35,287 bases of DNA from Patescibacteria group bacterium (GCA_018608435.1 JABAZV010000018.1:1-35287), one strand, 5' to 3'. Counted from the first letter of the stretch, positions 1 to 8,024 are shown. A program made the numbers and translations. The notes: a model not told the origin generated them from the sequence alone.

Positions 1-1
1 C

Positions 2-787
2 GGGCAAGTGGTGATGTTTGTTGATCGGGATTATCGGTGGTTTGGGGAGGAGCAGCAAGCGTCTCTCGGTGCTTTGACCAGCAGCAGTAGTGTAGAAAAT
101 GTTGGCGAGAATAAAGATGAAACACTGCTTGACCGTATGACAGCGCTTGCAAACAATTTCATTGACGGAGTGTTGAGTGTCTTTGAACTTCGAGCTAATC
201 GAGTTGAGGTGGCTGAAGAACTTTGTATTGACGGAGTCTGTGTTACAGCCGATGACTTGCGATTGATGATGCAGTCAGAAACAACAGCCGATCAACCAGC
301 TGCGGAAGAACCAGCGCAAGAACAGTCTGGCGAAACTGACGAAGAAACAGTAGATGATGCTGGAACAGATTCAGCTCCTGACACAACAACAGATAGCACA
401 CAGCTAGACACAGCAGAAGCTACCAGTAGCCAAGATGTGATTGAGTCAGTAGAGATAGAAACAAGTACAACTTCAGCAGAATTAGTTGAACTGTCAGTTG
501 AATTAAACGAGCTTAATAATATAGCTACAGAGCCAGCTGTGTTGACTGAAAATAGCACTTCTACAGTCGATGCGCCTGAAGCTGTTCCGGTTGCTGTAGA
601 GGAAGAGCTAGTTGATGTTGTTACAGAAAGTGAAGAATTAGAATTGGCACAAGAGGTGAGCGAAGCTGCTGAAGAAGTGGTTGAGGTTGTTGAAGAGGAA
701 ACAGCAACAGTAGCAGAAACAGAGGTGCAAGCAGAACAGTTGGAAGAAGCTGAGCAAGCACCAGCTGAAACAAGTTTAGTTGAATAG
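2..787 (+). CDS. C-terminal part of a large acidic surface protein (5' end outside window)
   Basis: The frame is open from the first bases of the window, so this is the 3' end of a longer gene; the GTG/ATG codons near the edge need not be the start. The protein has a short structured part with a segment reading ELCIDGVCVTADDLRLMM at about residues 75-92. Similar 'expressed element plus C-x4-C' endings occur at the C-termini of long repeat or adhesin-like surface proteins in Patescibacteria (my recollection of the family, not searched). The last ~165 residues are low-complexity, rich in Glu, Thr, Ala, Val and Ser, with almost no basic residues, which suits an exported or wall-associated stalk. 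No transmembrane segment or sorting motif is visible at the end. It has no functional link to the glucan genes that follow, which have their own promoter. Function is not known; surface location is inferred from composition. Confidence 0.6.
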   Translation, partial: GQVVMFVDRDYRWFGEEQQASLGALTSSSSVENVGENKDETLLDRMTALANNFIDGVLSVFELRANRVEVAEELCIDGVCVTADDLRLMMQSETTADQPAAEEPAQEQSGETDEETVDDAGTDSAPDTTTDSTQLDTAEATSSQDVIESVEIETSTTSAELVELSVELNELNNIATEPAVLTENSTSTVDAPEAVPVAVEEELVDVVTESEELELAQEVSEAAEEVVEVVEEETATVAETEVQAEQLEEAEQAPAETSLVE

Positions 788-855
788 GCAGAGACATTTG
801 TTACTGCCTTGTCATTTGAGGCAGAGCTATAAATTTATTCTAAATAAAGGTTGTT

Positions 856-873
856 AAACCTTGTTGGTTTTTG
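856..873 (+). terminator. small terminator-like hairpin after the surface protein gene
   Basis: AAACC and GGTTT pair around a TTGTT loop and are followed by further T residues. The 5-bp stem is short, so it may only assist the larger hairpin at 902-934. Confidence 0.3.
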
Positions 874-901
874 TTTAAGTTGTGGATGCTATTTAGCATA
901 T

Positions 902-934
902 AAAAAGAAGTGGCTGTAAGCTGCGTCTTTTTTT
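902..934 (+). terminator. rho-independent terminator of the surface protein gene
   Basis: An A-rich arm (AAAAAGA) pairs with TCTTTTT at the base of a stem that continues with about five more pairs, two of them G-U, around the loop TGTAA. A run of seven T follows. It lies about 115 nt after the stop codon at 787. Confidence 0.5.
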
Positions 935-1006
935 GATTAGATTAGAGTATAAATTATAATTATAATAGTTAAACACAGGCTAATCCTCGGGCTCTCAAAG
1001 GATGCG

Positions 1007-1015
1007 TGCTATGAT
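1007..1015 (+). promoter_or_regulatory. extended -10 promoter of the glucan gene block
   Basis: TGCTATGAT is an extended -10 box (TGn plus a TATAAT-like hexamer). Transcription from here would give a leader of about 40 nt holding the GGAG Shine-Dalgarno site at 1054-1057 before the ATG at 1065. No good -35 box is visible, as is common with extended -10 promoters. Confidence 0.4.
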
Positions 1016-1064
1016 TGTAAATAACCACTAGAGCAGCTATTTACAGAGCAAGTGGAGATATATT

Positions 1065-2303
1065 ATGAGAGTCCTTACTTTCGGCTGGGAATTTCCGCCA
1101 GCAAAAAACGGCGGACTTGGTGTTGCCTGTTATGGTCTCACCAGAGAGCTTCTACAAAAAGATGTAGAGGTGATTTTCGTTCTCCCAAAATCTCAACAAA
1201 CCTGCGGCGACGCAAGGTTTTTGTTTGCCGATCAAGAGCGATTAGCAAAAATAATCCACACCAACATTTCAATCATGCCGTACTGTCAGGCTGATAGTCG
1301 GGTCGAGGCAATTTTAGGCTATGACAAAAACGGTCAAGCGATTATAGTTTCGCGCACAGTTATAGAAGAAGTGCATCGCTTTGCCAGGCAAGCGGCAATT
1401 ATCGCCAAGGATGAAGAGTTTGACATTATTCATGCTCATGACTGGACTTCTTATTTGGCTGGGATGGCGGCAAAGATTGTTACTGGCAAGCCACTAATTT
1501 TGCATGTTCATGCCACTTCTTTCGACCAAGCAGCCAGCAACAATGTCGACCCGACTATTTTTGAAATTGAAAAAGAAGCTTTTGAATACGCTGATAAAGT
1601 AATTACAGTAAGTGAATTTACTAAAAATATTGTTGTACAAAAGCATGGTATTTCGCCAGACAAAGTCGAAGTCGTTCATAACGGCTGCGACGCTGAGTCG
1701 GTAAAGCCGCTCATGCCGGCGCTTAGTGAATTAAAAGCACAAGGCAAAAAGATCGTTTTGTATCACGGTCGCATCAGTATTCAAAAAGGAGTTGATCATT
1801 TTATAAATGCGGCGAGATTAGTGGTAGATAATGAACCGAATGTGGTGTTTGTTATTTCTGGTTCTGGTGATATGCAAACTCAGATTATTGAGCAGGTCGG
1901 TCGGCTTGGTCTTTCGCAGCATGTTTTGTTTGCTGGTGCATTGTGGGAAGAAGATCGTGACCGGATGTATCAGAGTGCCGACTTGCTGGTTATGCCGTCT
2001 GTGTCTGAACCTTTTGGGTTGGTTCCGCTTGAGGCGCTGCAACACGGAACACCTTCTCTTATCACCAAGCAATCTGGCGTCGCTGAAGTTCTCAGTCACG
2101 CTCTCAAAGTTGATTTTTGGGACGTTGATGAAATGGCGAATCAGATTCTCTCCAGCTTGCGCTACCCAGCTCTGCAACAGCAATTGGTGAATGAGGGCAA
2201 AGGGCAGCTGGGTGGCATGACTTGGCGCGTGGCTGCTGATAAGGTGCGTAATGTCTATCAAAGTTTGATACAATTAAACCGCAGACGTAAAACTATTTCT
2301 TAA
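1065..2303 (+). CDS. glycogen/starch synthase-like glycosyltransferase (GT4/GT5 fold)
   Basis: A 412-aa GT-B glycosyltransferase. The N-terminus has the KNGGLG loop (residues 14-19), the counterpart of the KxGGL sugar-nucleotide loop of glycogen synthases. The C-terminal half has KIVLYHGR followed by the GT1-type Rossmann domain and the E-x7-E signature (E315 and E323, in EPFGLVPLE). It probably transfers glucose from a nucleotide sugar to an alpha-glucan in the cytoplasm. The ATG at 1065 is chosen because GGAG lies 7 nt upstream. The next gene, a GH57 enzyme, starts 4 nt after the stop, so the two are very likely co-transcribed. That pairing, with a GH15 enzyme further on, supports a role in glycogen-like polymer metabolism. 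The length is shorter than classical GlgA (about 470 aa). It could instead act on another glycan; the family call is secure, the substrate is inferred. Confidence 0.85.
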   Translation: MRVLTFGWEFPPAKNGGLGVACYGLTRELLQKDVEVIFVLPKSQQTCGDARFLFADQERLAKIIHTNISIMPYCQADSRVEAILGYDKNGQAIIVSRTVIEEVHRFARQAAIIAKDEEFDIIHAHDWTSYLAGMAAKIVTGKPLILHVHATSFDQAASNNVDPTIFEIEKEAFEYADKVITVSEFTKNIVVQKHGISPDKVEVVHNGCDAESVKPLMPALSELKAQGKKIVLYHGRISIQKGVDHFINAARLVVDNEPNVVFVISGSGDMQTQIIEQVGRLGLSQHVLFAGALWEEDRDRMYQSADLLVMPSVSEPFGLVPLEALQHGTPSLITKQSGVAEVLSHALKVDFWDVDEMANQILSSLRYPALQQQLVNEGKGQLGGMTWRVAADKVRNVYQSLIQLNRRRKTIS

Positions 2304-2307
2304 ATCT

Positions 2308-3798
2308 ATGCTCACTGTTTGTCCTTATTTTCATGTTCATCAACCTTATCGCGTTAAGCGATTTCGGGTGTTTGATATTGGTCAGGAGCAAGGATATTTT
2401 AATGACGAAAGTGGTACTGATCTAGACAATCGTTTCATAATTGAAAAGGTTGCCAATAAATCCTATCGACCGACAAACAAAATTCTCAAAGAACTACTTG
2501 ATCGTCACCCTGAGTTTCGTTTCAATTTATCTTTCTCAGGAACAGTGCTCGACCAATTTGAAGAATACGCTCCTGATGTACTTGAGTCTTTTCAAGAGCT
2601 GGTCGCTACCGGTCGGGTAGAGATTTTGGCGGACACTTACCATCACTCACTGGCTTTCTTTTATTCATTGCCAGAATTTAAACGACAAGTGCAGCAGCAC
2701 GACCGCAAGATTCAGAAGCTATTCGGCGTCAAACCGCGCGTTTTTCGCAACACAGAGCTTTCGTACCGCAACGACTTGGCGAAATGGTGTGAAGACAATG
2801 GCTATCTTGGCATCATGGCAGAAGGTTGGGAAAAATATCTTGGCTGGCGCAGCCCTAATTACCTCTATCGTCCAGCTGGTTGTAGCAAGATTAAGGTTTT
2901 GCTGAAGAACTATAAATTGTCTGATGACGTTGCTTTTCGCTTTGGTAATAAAGAGTGGAATAACTATCCTTTAAACGCAGACACTTACGCCGACTGGATT
3001 CATGCTCACCATGGTGATGGTCAGACGGTAAACCTTTTCATGGATTACGAAAGCTTCGGCGAACATCAGTGGGAAGATACAGGAATATTTGAATTCTTGC
3101 GTTCGATGCCCGAAACGGTACTGCGTCACCCTGATACAAGTTTCAAAACTGCGACTGAGACGGTAGAGAGCTACGACATAACTGGCGAATATGACGTACC
3201 AGATGTTCTCACTTGGGCTGACACCGACCGTGACCTTACGGCATGGACAGGGAACGACATACAACGTGATGCTATCGCAGCCGCCTACGGATTAGAGGAT
3301 AATGTAATGAAAACGCGCAAGCGCGCTCTGATCGACGACTGGCGCAAATTGCAAACCTCTGACCACTTTTATTATATGTGCACAAAATGGTCAAACGACG
3401 GTGATGTTCATGCTTATTTCAGTCCATACGAATCACCTTATGATGCTTACATTGCCTACATGAACGCGCTGAGTGATTTGCGTTTGCGGGTTGATCAGGC
3501 TCTATCTGCGCAAGAAAAAGAGGAGGTTGCGGCGGTGGCCAAAGCCGCCGCCGCAAGCGCCGCAGAAGAAGCCAAGGCCAGTCAGTCAGAAGCAGAAGAG
3601 ACTACTCCAGAGCCGCATAAATCAGCCCGCTCTCCAGATAAAATTATTCCCGACGAAAGTCCACCGATAGACAAACAGTCCAGCGACAAGCCGAAGAAAG
3701 CAAACGAAGTATCCGCCGATCAATCAGTCTCGATTAAGTCCCTGTGGCAGAAGCTCTGGCGTAAGGTAAGTTCACTACTACCGTTTGGTGACCGATAA
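2308..3798 (+). CDS. glycoside hydrolase family 57 alpha-amylase/glucanotransferase
   Basis: A 496-aa protein beginning MLTVCPYFHVHQPYR, the usual GH57 opening with the conserved HxHQP motif. The likely catalytic nucleophile is E150 in RNTELSYRND, and the likely acid/base is D246 in FMDYESFGEHQW, both in typical GH57 contexts. The family hydrolyses or rearranges alpha-1,4/1,6-glucans. The catalytic part ends near residue 400. The last ~95 residues are an Ala/Glu/Lys-rich, probably coiled or disordered tail ending in a basic-hydrophobic stretch (SLWQKLWRKVSSLLPFG) that could be an amphipathic helix touching membrane or polymer. There is no signal peptide, so it is cytoplasmic. It starts 4 nt after the glycosyltransferase stop and lacks a clear Shine-Dalgarno site of its own, which suggests translational coupling. 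Family assignment is firm; amylase versus branching or transferase activity cannot be decided from sequence. Confidence 0.9.
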   Translation: MLTVCPYFHVHQPYRVKRFRVFDIGQEQGYFNDESGTDLDNRFIIEKVANKSYRPTNKILKELLDRHPEFRFNLSFSGTVLDQFEEYAPDVLESFQELVATGRVEILADTYHHSLAFFYSLPEFKRQVQQHDRKIQKLFGVKPRVFRNTELSYRNDLAKWCEDNGYLGIMAEGWEKYLGWRSPNYLYRPAGCSKIKVLLKNYKLSDDVAFRFGNKEWNNYPLNADTYADWIHAHHGDGQTVNLFMDYESFGEHQWEDTGIFEFLRSMPETVLRHPDTSFKTATETVESYDITGEYDVPDVLTWADTDRDLTAWTGNDIQRDAIAAAYGLEDNVMKTRKRALIDDWRKLQTSDHFYYMCTKWSNDGDVHAYFSPYESPYDAYIAYMNALSDLRLRVDQALSAQEKEEVAAVAKAAAASAAEEAKASQSEAEETTPEPHKSARSPDKIIPDESPPIDKQSSDKPKKANEVSADQSVSIKSLWQKLWRKVSSLLPFGDR

Positions 3799-3860
3799 GA
3801 CAAGTAGTATAAAGTATTTAAGCATTATCCGTTCTTTACACATTCATAATTACCATTATC

Positions 3861-4319
3861 ATGGCTCGCACAAAAAAAAGCACAAAAGCTACTAAGAAGA
3901 CAGTTAAAAAAGCCCCTGCTCGTAAAGTGACCAAAAAAGTTGTCAAAAAAGTTGTTAAGAAAGTTACGAAGAAGCCAGTTAAAAAAACTGTTAAAAAAGC
4001 TGTTAAGAAAACAACAACAAAAAAACCAAAAGCAGCCAAGAAGACAAACAAAAAAGACCTCGTTCAAGCTGACGGACAAACTTCTTTCTGGATGACCGAT
4101 GGACAGGTTTTGGCGACACTCATAGACTTACGTGATGCGCTTGATGCGATGGATAGGGAAGTGTATGAGTACCATGCAACTGGTGAACAAAATGACTTTG
4201 CTCGTTGGGTGTGTGATGTACTATATGATGATAAATGCGCCAGTGACCTCACAAAAGCTAAAACACAAAGCAGTGCAAAAACAGCCGTCGTGCGCCATCT
4301 TAAGTCATATACTTATTAG
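3861..4319 (+). CDS. lysine-rich (histone H1-like) DNA-binding protein with DUF5752-like C-terminal domain
   Basis: A 152-aa protein in two parts. Residues 2 to about 57 are a Lys/Thr/Val/Ala repeat of the form TKKVVKKVVKKV, as in bacterial H1-like nucleoid proteins, and would bind DNA or RNA without sequence specificity. From about residue 58 to the end is an acidic-to-neutral globular domain with the pattern FWMTDGQVLATLIDL...NDFARWVCDVLYDDKCASDL, which resembles the small DUF5752 domain known as a stand-alone protein in archaea and Patescibacteria (from memory, not searched). The gene lies between GH57 and GH15. Its stop is 3 nt before the GH15 start, so it seems part of that transcript. 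A possible -10 (CATAAT) lies about 10 nt before the ATG. The joining of a nucleoid-type tail to this domain in a glucan locus is unexpected. Its role is unknown. Confidence 0.75.
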   Translation: MARTKKSTKATKKTVKKAPARKVTKKVVKKVVKKVTKKPVKKTVKKAVKKTTTKKPKAAKKTNKKDLVQADGQTSFWMTDGQVLATLIDLRDALDAMDREVYEYHATGEQNDFARWVCDVLYDDKCASDLTKAKTQSSAKTAVVRHLKSYTY

Positions 4320-4322
4320 TAT

Positions 4323-6290
4323 ATGGCACGATCTGTCACAATTGGAAATGGAAGTTTGTTAGTTGGCCTTGATATGCGTGGCCAGGTAAGGGATTTTTAT
4401 TTTCCTTATGTTGGCGAAGCAAACCACGTCAGTGGTGCGAGTGGAAATTTTGTGCACCGAATCGGTGTTTATGTAGACAAAAAGATTTCATGGCTTGATG
4501 ATCCAGACTGGAAGGTTACCAACGGTTTGCAAGAAGACTCTGCTGTTGGGAGTTTGTTTGCTGAAAACAAAAAGATTGGCATCACTATAGCTAGTCGTGA
4601 CGCAGTGCATAATGAGCACAATGTCCTCCTGCGTAACTTTACTGTAACTAATAATAACGATGCCGGTCGCGAAGTAAAGTTGTTTTTGTCGCAACAGTTT
4701 CGTATTTTTGAATCTAGACGAGGTGACACTGGGTTTTTTGATCCGAGAGTAAATGCTGTTGTTCACTACAAAGGTGACATGGCAATATTAGTAAACGCGC
4801 AAACCGATAAGGGTCAATTTGATCAATACAACATTGGTCTGTTTGGTATTGAGAACAGGGAAGGGACTTTTATGGATGCAGAAGACGGAGTGCTTGAGAA
4901 GAATCCGGTCGAACACGGTTCGGTAGATTCTATAATTGGACTGACATTATTTTTGGCGCCAGATGAATCGAGCGATGTTCATTACTGGATCGCTTGTGGT
5001 AAATCAATTGCTGAAGTGCATGAGCTCGATGAACTGGTCTTGAAGGAAGATCCTGGTCACCTTATCGACACAACCTCTTCATACTGGAAGGCATGGCTGC
5101 AAAAAGAAGAAACTGATTTGTCTGCGCTGCCGCTTGGAATACAGCTTCTTTACCAGCGTTCGCTTTTGATTATGCGAGCGCACACAGATAATCATGGTGG
5201 CATTATCGCTTCAAGCGACACTGACATGCTTAACCAAGGACGAGATACTTACAGCTATGTCTGGCCACGCGATGCTGCTTTGGTTGCACATACTTTTGAT
5301 AAAGCTGGTTACAGAGATGTTTCTTCTCGTTTCTTTTCTTTTATGGCTGATCAGATTGAGTCGGGTGGTTACTTGATGCATAAATACCGCAGCGATGGTG
5401 TGCTCGGCAGTTCTTGGCACCCATGGATTATTGACGGTAAACCGCATTTGCCAATTCAAGAAGACGAGACTGCTACGACTGTATTTTTACTGTGGGAACA
5501 CTACGAACAGTGGCATGATATTGAGTTTATCGAATCCCTTTACAATACTTTTATTGAACCAGCCGGAGAGTTTATGTGTTCGTACGTTGAGTCTATGACT
5601 GGTTTGCCGCAAGCATCGTTTGATTTGTGGGAAGAGAAGTATGGGACTTCTACTTATACAGCTGCCAGTGTGTATGGCGGATTAATGGCAGCAGCCAAAT
5701 TTGCGCATATGCTTGGCAAGGACGATGTCTCGCGTACACATCAGGCAATCGCTGAGAGAATGCGCGGTGCCATCGATAAATATCTATTCGACGAAAAGAC
5801 AGGAGAGTTTGTAAAGCACGTTAAGCACGATGAAGACGGTGAACTAGAATACGACCGCACACTCGACTCAAGTAGCTTGCACGGACTTTTGTTATTCCGT
5901 GTGTTTGATGAACGGGATGAAAAGATAGAAAGAATGGTTGAGGCGGTTGAAGAGAAGTTGTCTGTGAAAGGCGAGAGTGGCGGGTTTGTGCGCTATGAAG
6001 AAGATAATTATTATCGTCAAGACGGAGCTTCGTCGCCAAACCCTTGGATCATAACCACTCTTTGGTTGGCACGTTATTACATGAGCATTGCTGAGAAAAA
6101 AGACGATCTTCAACGTGGTCTCGATATGCTTGGCTGGGCAGCCGGACATGCAACCCCTGGTGGAGTAATGGCAGAGCAAATGCACCCAGACACACGCGAA
6201 CGTCTTTCAACTTCGCCTTTGGTGTGGAGTCATGCGGAGTTCGTTCTGACCGTGTTGGCGTATTTGGAGAGAGCAAAAGAGCTAGAGTAG
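4323..6290 (+). CDS. glycoside hydrolase family 15 glucoamylase-like enzyme
   Basis: A 655-aa protein with the full bacterial GH15 layout: an N-terminal beta-sandwich (GNGSLLVGLDMRGQVRDFYFPY at the start) and a C-terminal (alpha/alpha)6 barrel. Visible active-site motifs are RDTYSYVWPRDA, PIQEDETA, DLWEEK at residues 434-439 (E437 the likely general acid) and PLVWSHAEF with E639 the likely general base. Such enzymes release glucose from the non-reducing ends of alpha-glucans; some bacterial members act on trehalose or dextran. There is no signal peptide, so it probably works on an internal polymer. With the upstream synthase and GH57 enzyme it completes a synthesis and breakdown set. The start is 3 nt after the previous stop with no Shine-Dalgarno site, which points to coupling. 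A 16-bp perfect hairpin ends the transcript. Confidence 0.92.
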   Translation: MARSVTIGNGSLLVGLDMRGQVRDFYFPYVGEANHVSGASGNFVHRIGVYVDKKISWLDDPDWKVTNGLQEDSAVGSLFAENKKIGITIASRDAVHNEHNVLLRNFTVTNNNDAGREVKLFLSQQFRIFESRRGDTGFFDPRVNAVVHYKGDMAILVNAQTDKGQFDQYNIGLFGIENREGTFMDAEDGVLEKNPVEHGSVDSIIGLTLFLAPDESSDVHYWIACGKSIAEVHELDELVLKEDPGHLIDTTSSYWKAWLQKEETDLSALPLGIQLLYQRSLLIMRAHTDNHGGIIASSDTDMLNQGRDTYSYVWPRDAALVAHTFDKAGYRDVSSRFFSFMADQIESGGYLMHKYRSDGVLGSSWHPWIIDGKPHLPIQEDETATTVFLLWEHYEQWHDIEFIESLYNTFIEPAGEFMCSYVESMTGLPQASFDLWEEKYGTSTYTAASVYGGLMAAAKFAHMLGKDDVSRTHQAIAERMRGAIDKYLFDEKTGEFVKHVKHDEDGELEYDRTLDSSSLHGLLLFRVFDERDEKIERMVEAVEEKLSVKGESGGFVRYEEDNYYRQDGASSPNPWIITTLWLARYYMSIAEKKDDLQRGLDMLGWAAGHATPGGVMAEQMHPDTRERLSTSPLVWSHAEFVLTVLAYLERAKELE

Positions 6291-6300
6291 GATGGAGAGA

Positions 6301-6335
6301 CAAACAGCTGGCGTGCGAAGCACGCCAGCTGTTTG
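6301..6335. terminator. perfect 16-bp hairpin with GAA loop after GH15 gene
   Basis: Bases 6301-6316 and 6320-6335 are exact inverted repeats around GAA. The stem closes as GC-GAA-GC, a very stable mini-hairpin. It starts 10 nt after the GH15 stop. There is only a weak T tract after it. Two more hairpins with the same apex occur at 16801-16855 and 23128-23168. Confidence 0.65.
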
Positions 6336-6386
6336 TTAGTTGCGGAAGAAAAGTACTTATTTTCACTTCTGTATTGTCGCTCACTT

Positions 6387-6412
6387 CACTACTCCATTCG
6401 AATGGAATAGTG
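6387..6412. promoter_or_regulatory. 26-nt palindrome, candidate operator of the TrpR-like gene
   Basis: Twelve of thirteen base pairs of this two-fold symmetric site match. Its centre is TCCATTCGAATGGA. It ends where the extended -10 box of the downstream gene starts, so a bound protein would cover the -35 and spacer region. The same 14-nt core recurs at 6834-6847, just after the gene. TrpR-family repressors bind palindromes over their own promoters, so autoregulation is a fair inference; binding is not shown. Confidence 0.5.
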
Positions 6413-6419
6413 ATATCAT
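6411..6419 (+). promoter_or_regulatory. extended -10 promoter, leaderless start of the TrpR-like gene
   Basis: TGATATCAT is an extended -10 element. Only six bases (TTAAAT) separate it from the ATG at 6426, so transcription would begin at or next to the start codon. No Shine-Dalgarno site is present. Confidence 0.5.
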
Positions 6420-6425
6420 TTAAAT

Positions 6426-6830
6426 ATGGTCAGACTCAACAGTACTCAATTGTCTGAGGCACAGTTAGTGCAGCTGTTTTCACAGTTTAGCAGAGCGGTT
6501 GCATCGTTGTCAGGGTCAGAAGCTGGGTCATTCTTGTGCGAATTACTGGGACACGAAGAACATGTGATGTTAGCTAAACGGTTTGCAACTATCGTTCTTT
6601 TGGTTGAAGGAGTGTCAAAGTATCGCGCTAGTAGGATTTTAAAAATTAGTCCCAGTACAGCAGAGAAGGTTCATGCAAAATTAGAAAAAGGCGAATATAA
6701 ACAATTGCTTAAAACACTCGGAAAAGATAAGAAGGAATATTGGGATATTTTAAATACTCTCGATTCAATACTTCATCTAGGAGGAATCCTCCCACATTAT
6801 AATGGAATAGATCGAAGATGGAGATTATAG
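6426..6830 (+). CDS. TrpR-like regulator, YerC/YecD family
   Basis: A 134-aa DNA-binding protein. Residues ~28-92 match the TrpR superfamily as seen in the YerC/YecD branch, ending with the helix-turn-helix YRASRILKISPSTAEKVHAKLE (about residues 66-87). The C-terminal ~40 residues, ending LPHYNGIDRRWRL, are an extension typical of the Patescibacteria versions. YerC/YecD proteins are putative repressors whose ligand is unknown; tryptophan is not established for this branch. The start at 6426 fits a leaderless transcript from the -10 at 6414-6419. A 26-nt palindrome overlaps the promoter and a related 22-nt palindrome begins at the last base of its stop codon, so the gene is bracketed by two likely binding sites. 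Its 3' end overlaps the end of convergent truB by 6 nt. Confidence 0.8.
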   Translation: MVRLNSTQLSEAQLVQLFSQFSRAVASLSGSEAGSFLCELLGHEEHVMLAKRFATIVLLVEGVSKYRASRILKISPSTAEKVHAKLEKGEYKQLLKTLGKDKKEYWDILNTLDSILHLGGILPHYNGIDRRWRL

Positions 6831-7709
6831 ACCTCCATTCGAATGGAGGTCGAGAAGATCGAATGTTTTTCCGGCTGTAGAGTAGCGTCCAATTTCGGTA
6901 CGATGAATATGCCAAGCGAGACTCGGTGTTTCAATTTGTTCACCAATAAGGTGTGCCAGAGAGCGCATGTATGTGCCTGAAGAACACACGCAGCGGAAGT
7001 GGGCAATTGTGTAATTGTCGGGTAAGATAATTTCGTTAAAGTTTCCGCTCAAAATTTTAGCCCAGTCCTTGCGCACGTCTTCTCTTCTAAAGTCATTTCC
7101 AAGTGCTTTTCTTTCTTCAGTGACTGGTGGAATAGTATCAATTTTTTCTCGTGCTTTGGCAGCAATGTTGCTTCGTGAAATTGTCTCGATGTCTGTAAGT
7201 TCTAACTCAAATATTGTTGATTCTTTAGTTGGAATGGTAATTTCGTGTAGGCGGTTTTCAAGTGTCCAGGTGTGCAGTTGTTTTCCTTGGACTGTTTTGG
7301 CTGAAAAATGTGGATAGGGAAGTGTTATGTTTCCAATAAGATCTTTTGCGATCAAGTTTATTTTTTCTCTGCCAGACGTTGCTGTTAGCCATTCACTCAG
7401 TGCCAGATCACCAGTAAAAGGAGATTTATTTTCAGCTGGGTTTAATCTCCCAAGAACATCATGGGTGTCAGAGCCGATTCCAAACAAAACTGAGAATTCA
7501 TATTCTTTATCAAAGTTGTGATAAGCAGTTTGTTTTTTACACTCTTCGCCAATTAGCACGAGTAATTTGCCCGACGCCATCGGGTCTAGTCTTCCGGCGT
7601 ACGCAAGCGGGACGTCTTTGTAGGCGGAAGGTTGACCTTGTCGCCAATTTTCCGCGCATACAAGTGGTGTTTGCCCAACCTCCTTGTCTAGTAAGACGTA
7701 TTTTTCCAT
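6825..7709 (-). CDS. truB: tRNA pseudouridine(55) synthase TruB
   Basis: A 294-aa pseudouridine synthase of the TruB family, which converts U55 in the T-loop of tRNAs. The catalytic motif AGRLDPMASGKLLVLIGEECK is complete, with the nucleophilic aspartate at D42. FDKEYEFSVLFGIGSDTHDVLG and the later SGTYMRSLAHLIGE segment (tRNA binding) are also standard. The start at 7709 fits the family start (K-x-x-G-xTP-like opening KEVGQTPLVC). A 27-aa membrane peptide gene ends 12 nt upstream on the same strand and probably shares its promoter. The 3' end overlaps the convergent TrpR-like gene, and the final codons carry a palindrome that may be regulatory. Confidence in function is high. Confidence 0.93.
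   Translation of the reverse strand: MEKYVLLDKEVGQTPLVCAENWRQGQPSAYKDVPLAYAGRLDPMASGKLLVLIGEECKKQTAYHNFDKEYEFSVLFGIGSDTHDVLGRLNPAENKSPFTGDLALSEWLTATSGREKINLIAKDLIGNITLPYPHFSAKTVQGKQLHTWTLENRLHEITIPTKESTIFELELTDIETISRSNIAAKAREKIDTIPPVTEERKALGNDFRREDVRKDWAKILSGNFNEIILPDNYTIAHFRCVCSSGTYMRSLAHLIGEQIETPSLAWHIHRTEIGRYSTAGKTFDLLDLHSNGGL
6830..6851. repeat. 22-nt perfect palindrome inside the truB 3' end
   Basis: An exact two-fold symmetric sequence sharing the 14-nt core TCCATTCGAATGGA with the site at 6387-6412. It begins at the last base of the TrpR-like stop codon and encodes the last residues of TruB (DLHSNGG). It may be a second operator, a bidirectional terminator for the convergent pair, or both. 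There is no T tract on either side, which weakens the terminator reading. Confidence 0.55.
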
Positions 7710-7721
7710 GTCGGCAGTCTA

Positions 7722-7805
7722 CTACCCAAATGGATTTCCACCAAGAAAACTATTTACAATTGCAAGTAAAATAAATAGGCCGATGGCCATCAGAACGATT
7801 TTCAT
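7722..7805 (-). CDS. 27-aa single-span membrane peptide upstream of truB
   Basis: The reading frame encodes a 27-residue peptide with Lys2, a hydrophobic stretch I3-V17 long enough to span or enter a membrane, and an ending NSFLGGNPFG. Such short hydrophobic proteins are usually missed by gene callers. Support for expression: an extended -10 box (TGTTATAAT, 7815-7823) lies 9 nt before the ATG, and truB begins 12 nt after the stop. No Shine-Dalgarno site is seen, as in other leaderless genes here. No family is recognised. It could also just be the transcribed leader of truB. Confidence 0.5.
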   Translation of the reverse strand: MKIVLMAIGLFILLAIVNSFLGGNPFG

Positions 7806-7814
7806 ATAAATATA

Positions 7815-7823
7815 ATTATAACA
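7815..7823 (-). promoter_or_regulatory. extended -10 promoter of the small peptide-truB transcript
   Basis: TGTTATAAT on the minus strand matches the extended -10 consensus exactly. The start codon at 7805 is 9 nt downstream, so the 5' leader would be only about 2-3 nt. Confidence 0.55.
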
Positions 7824-8024
7824 GATGTTTGTTGGCTGATATAAAAAACTGCGTCATTACAAAAACACATGTTATCAAGTCTGGCTGCTTGACTACAGAA
7901 ACCAAAGTAGTAGTATGCAGTCGCAAGACCGGTTAGGTAGAGAGCCTATACCAAGTGGCGTTCGTCTTGCATTTTTGAAGTGTTAGACTGAACGACAACT
8001 ATTACTATTTGATGTTTTATATTT

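Noticed and set aside
3861-4060. minus-strand hydrophobic frames opposite the lysine-rich repeat
   Set aside because: AAA/AAG codons read backwards give Phe/Leu-rich sequence; this is an antisense shadow.
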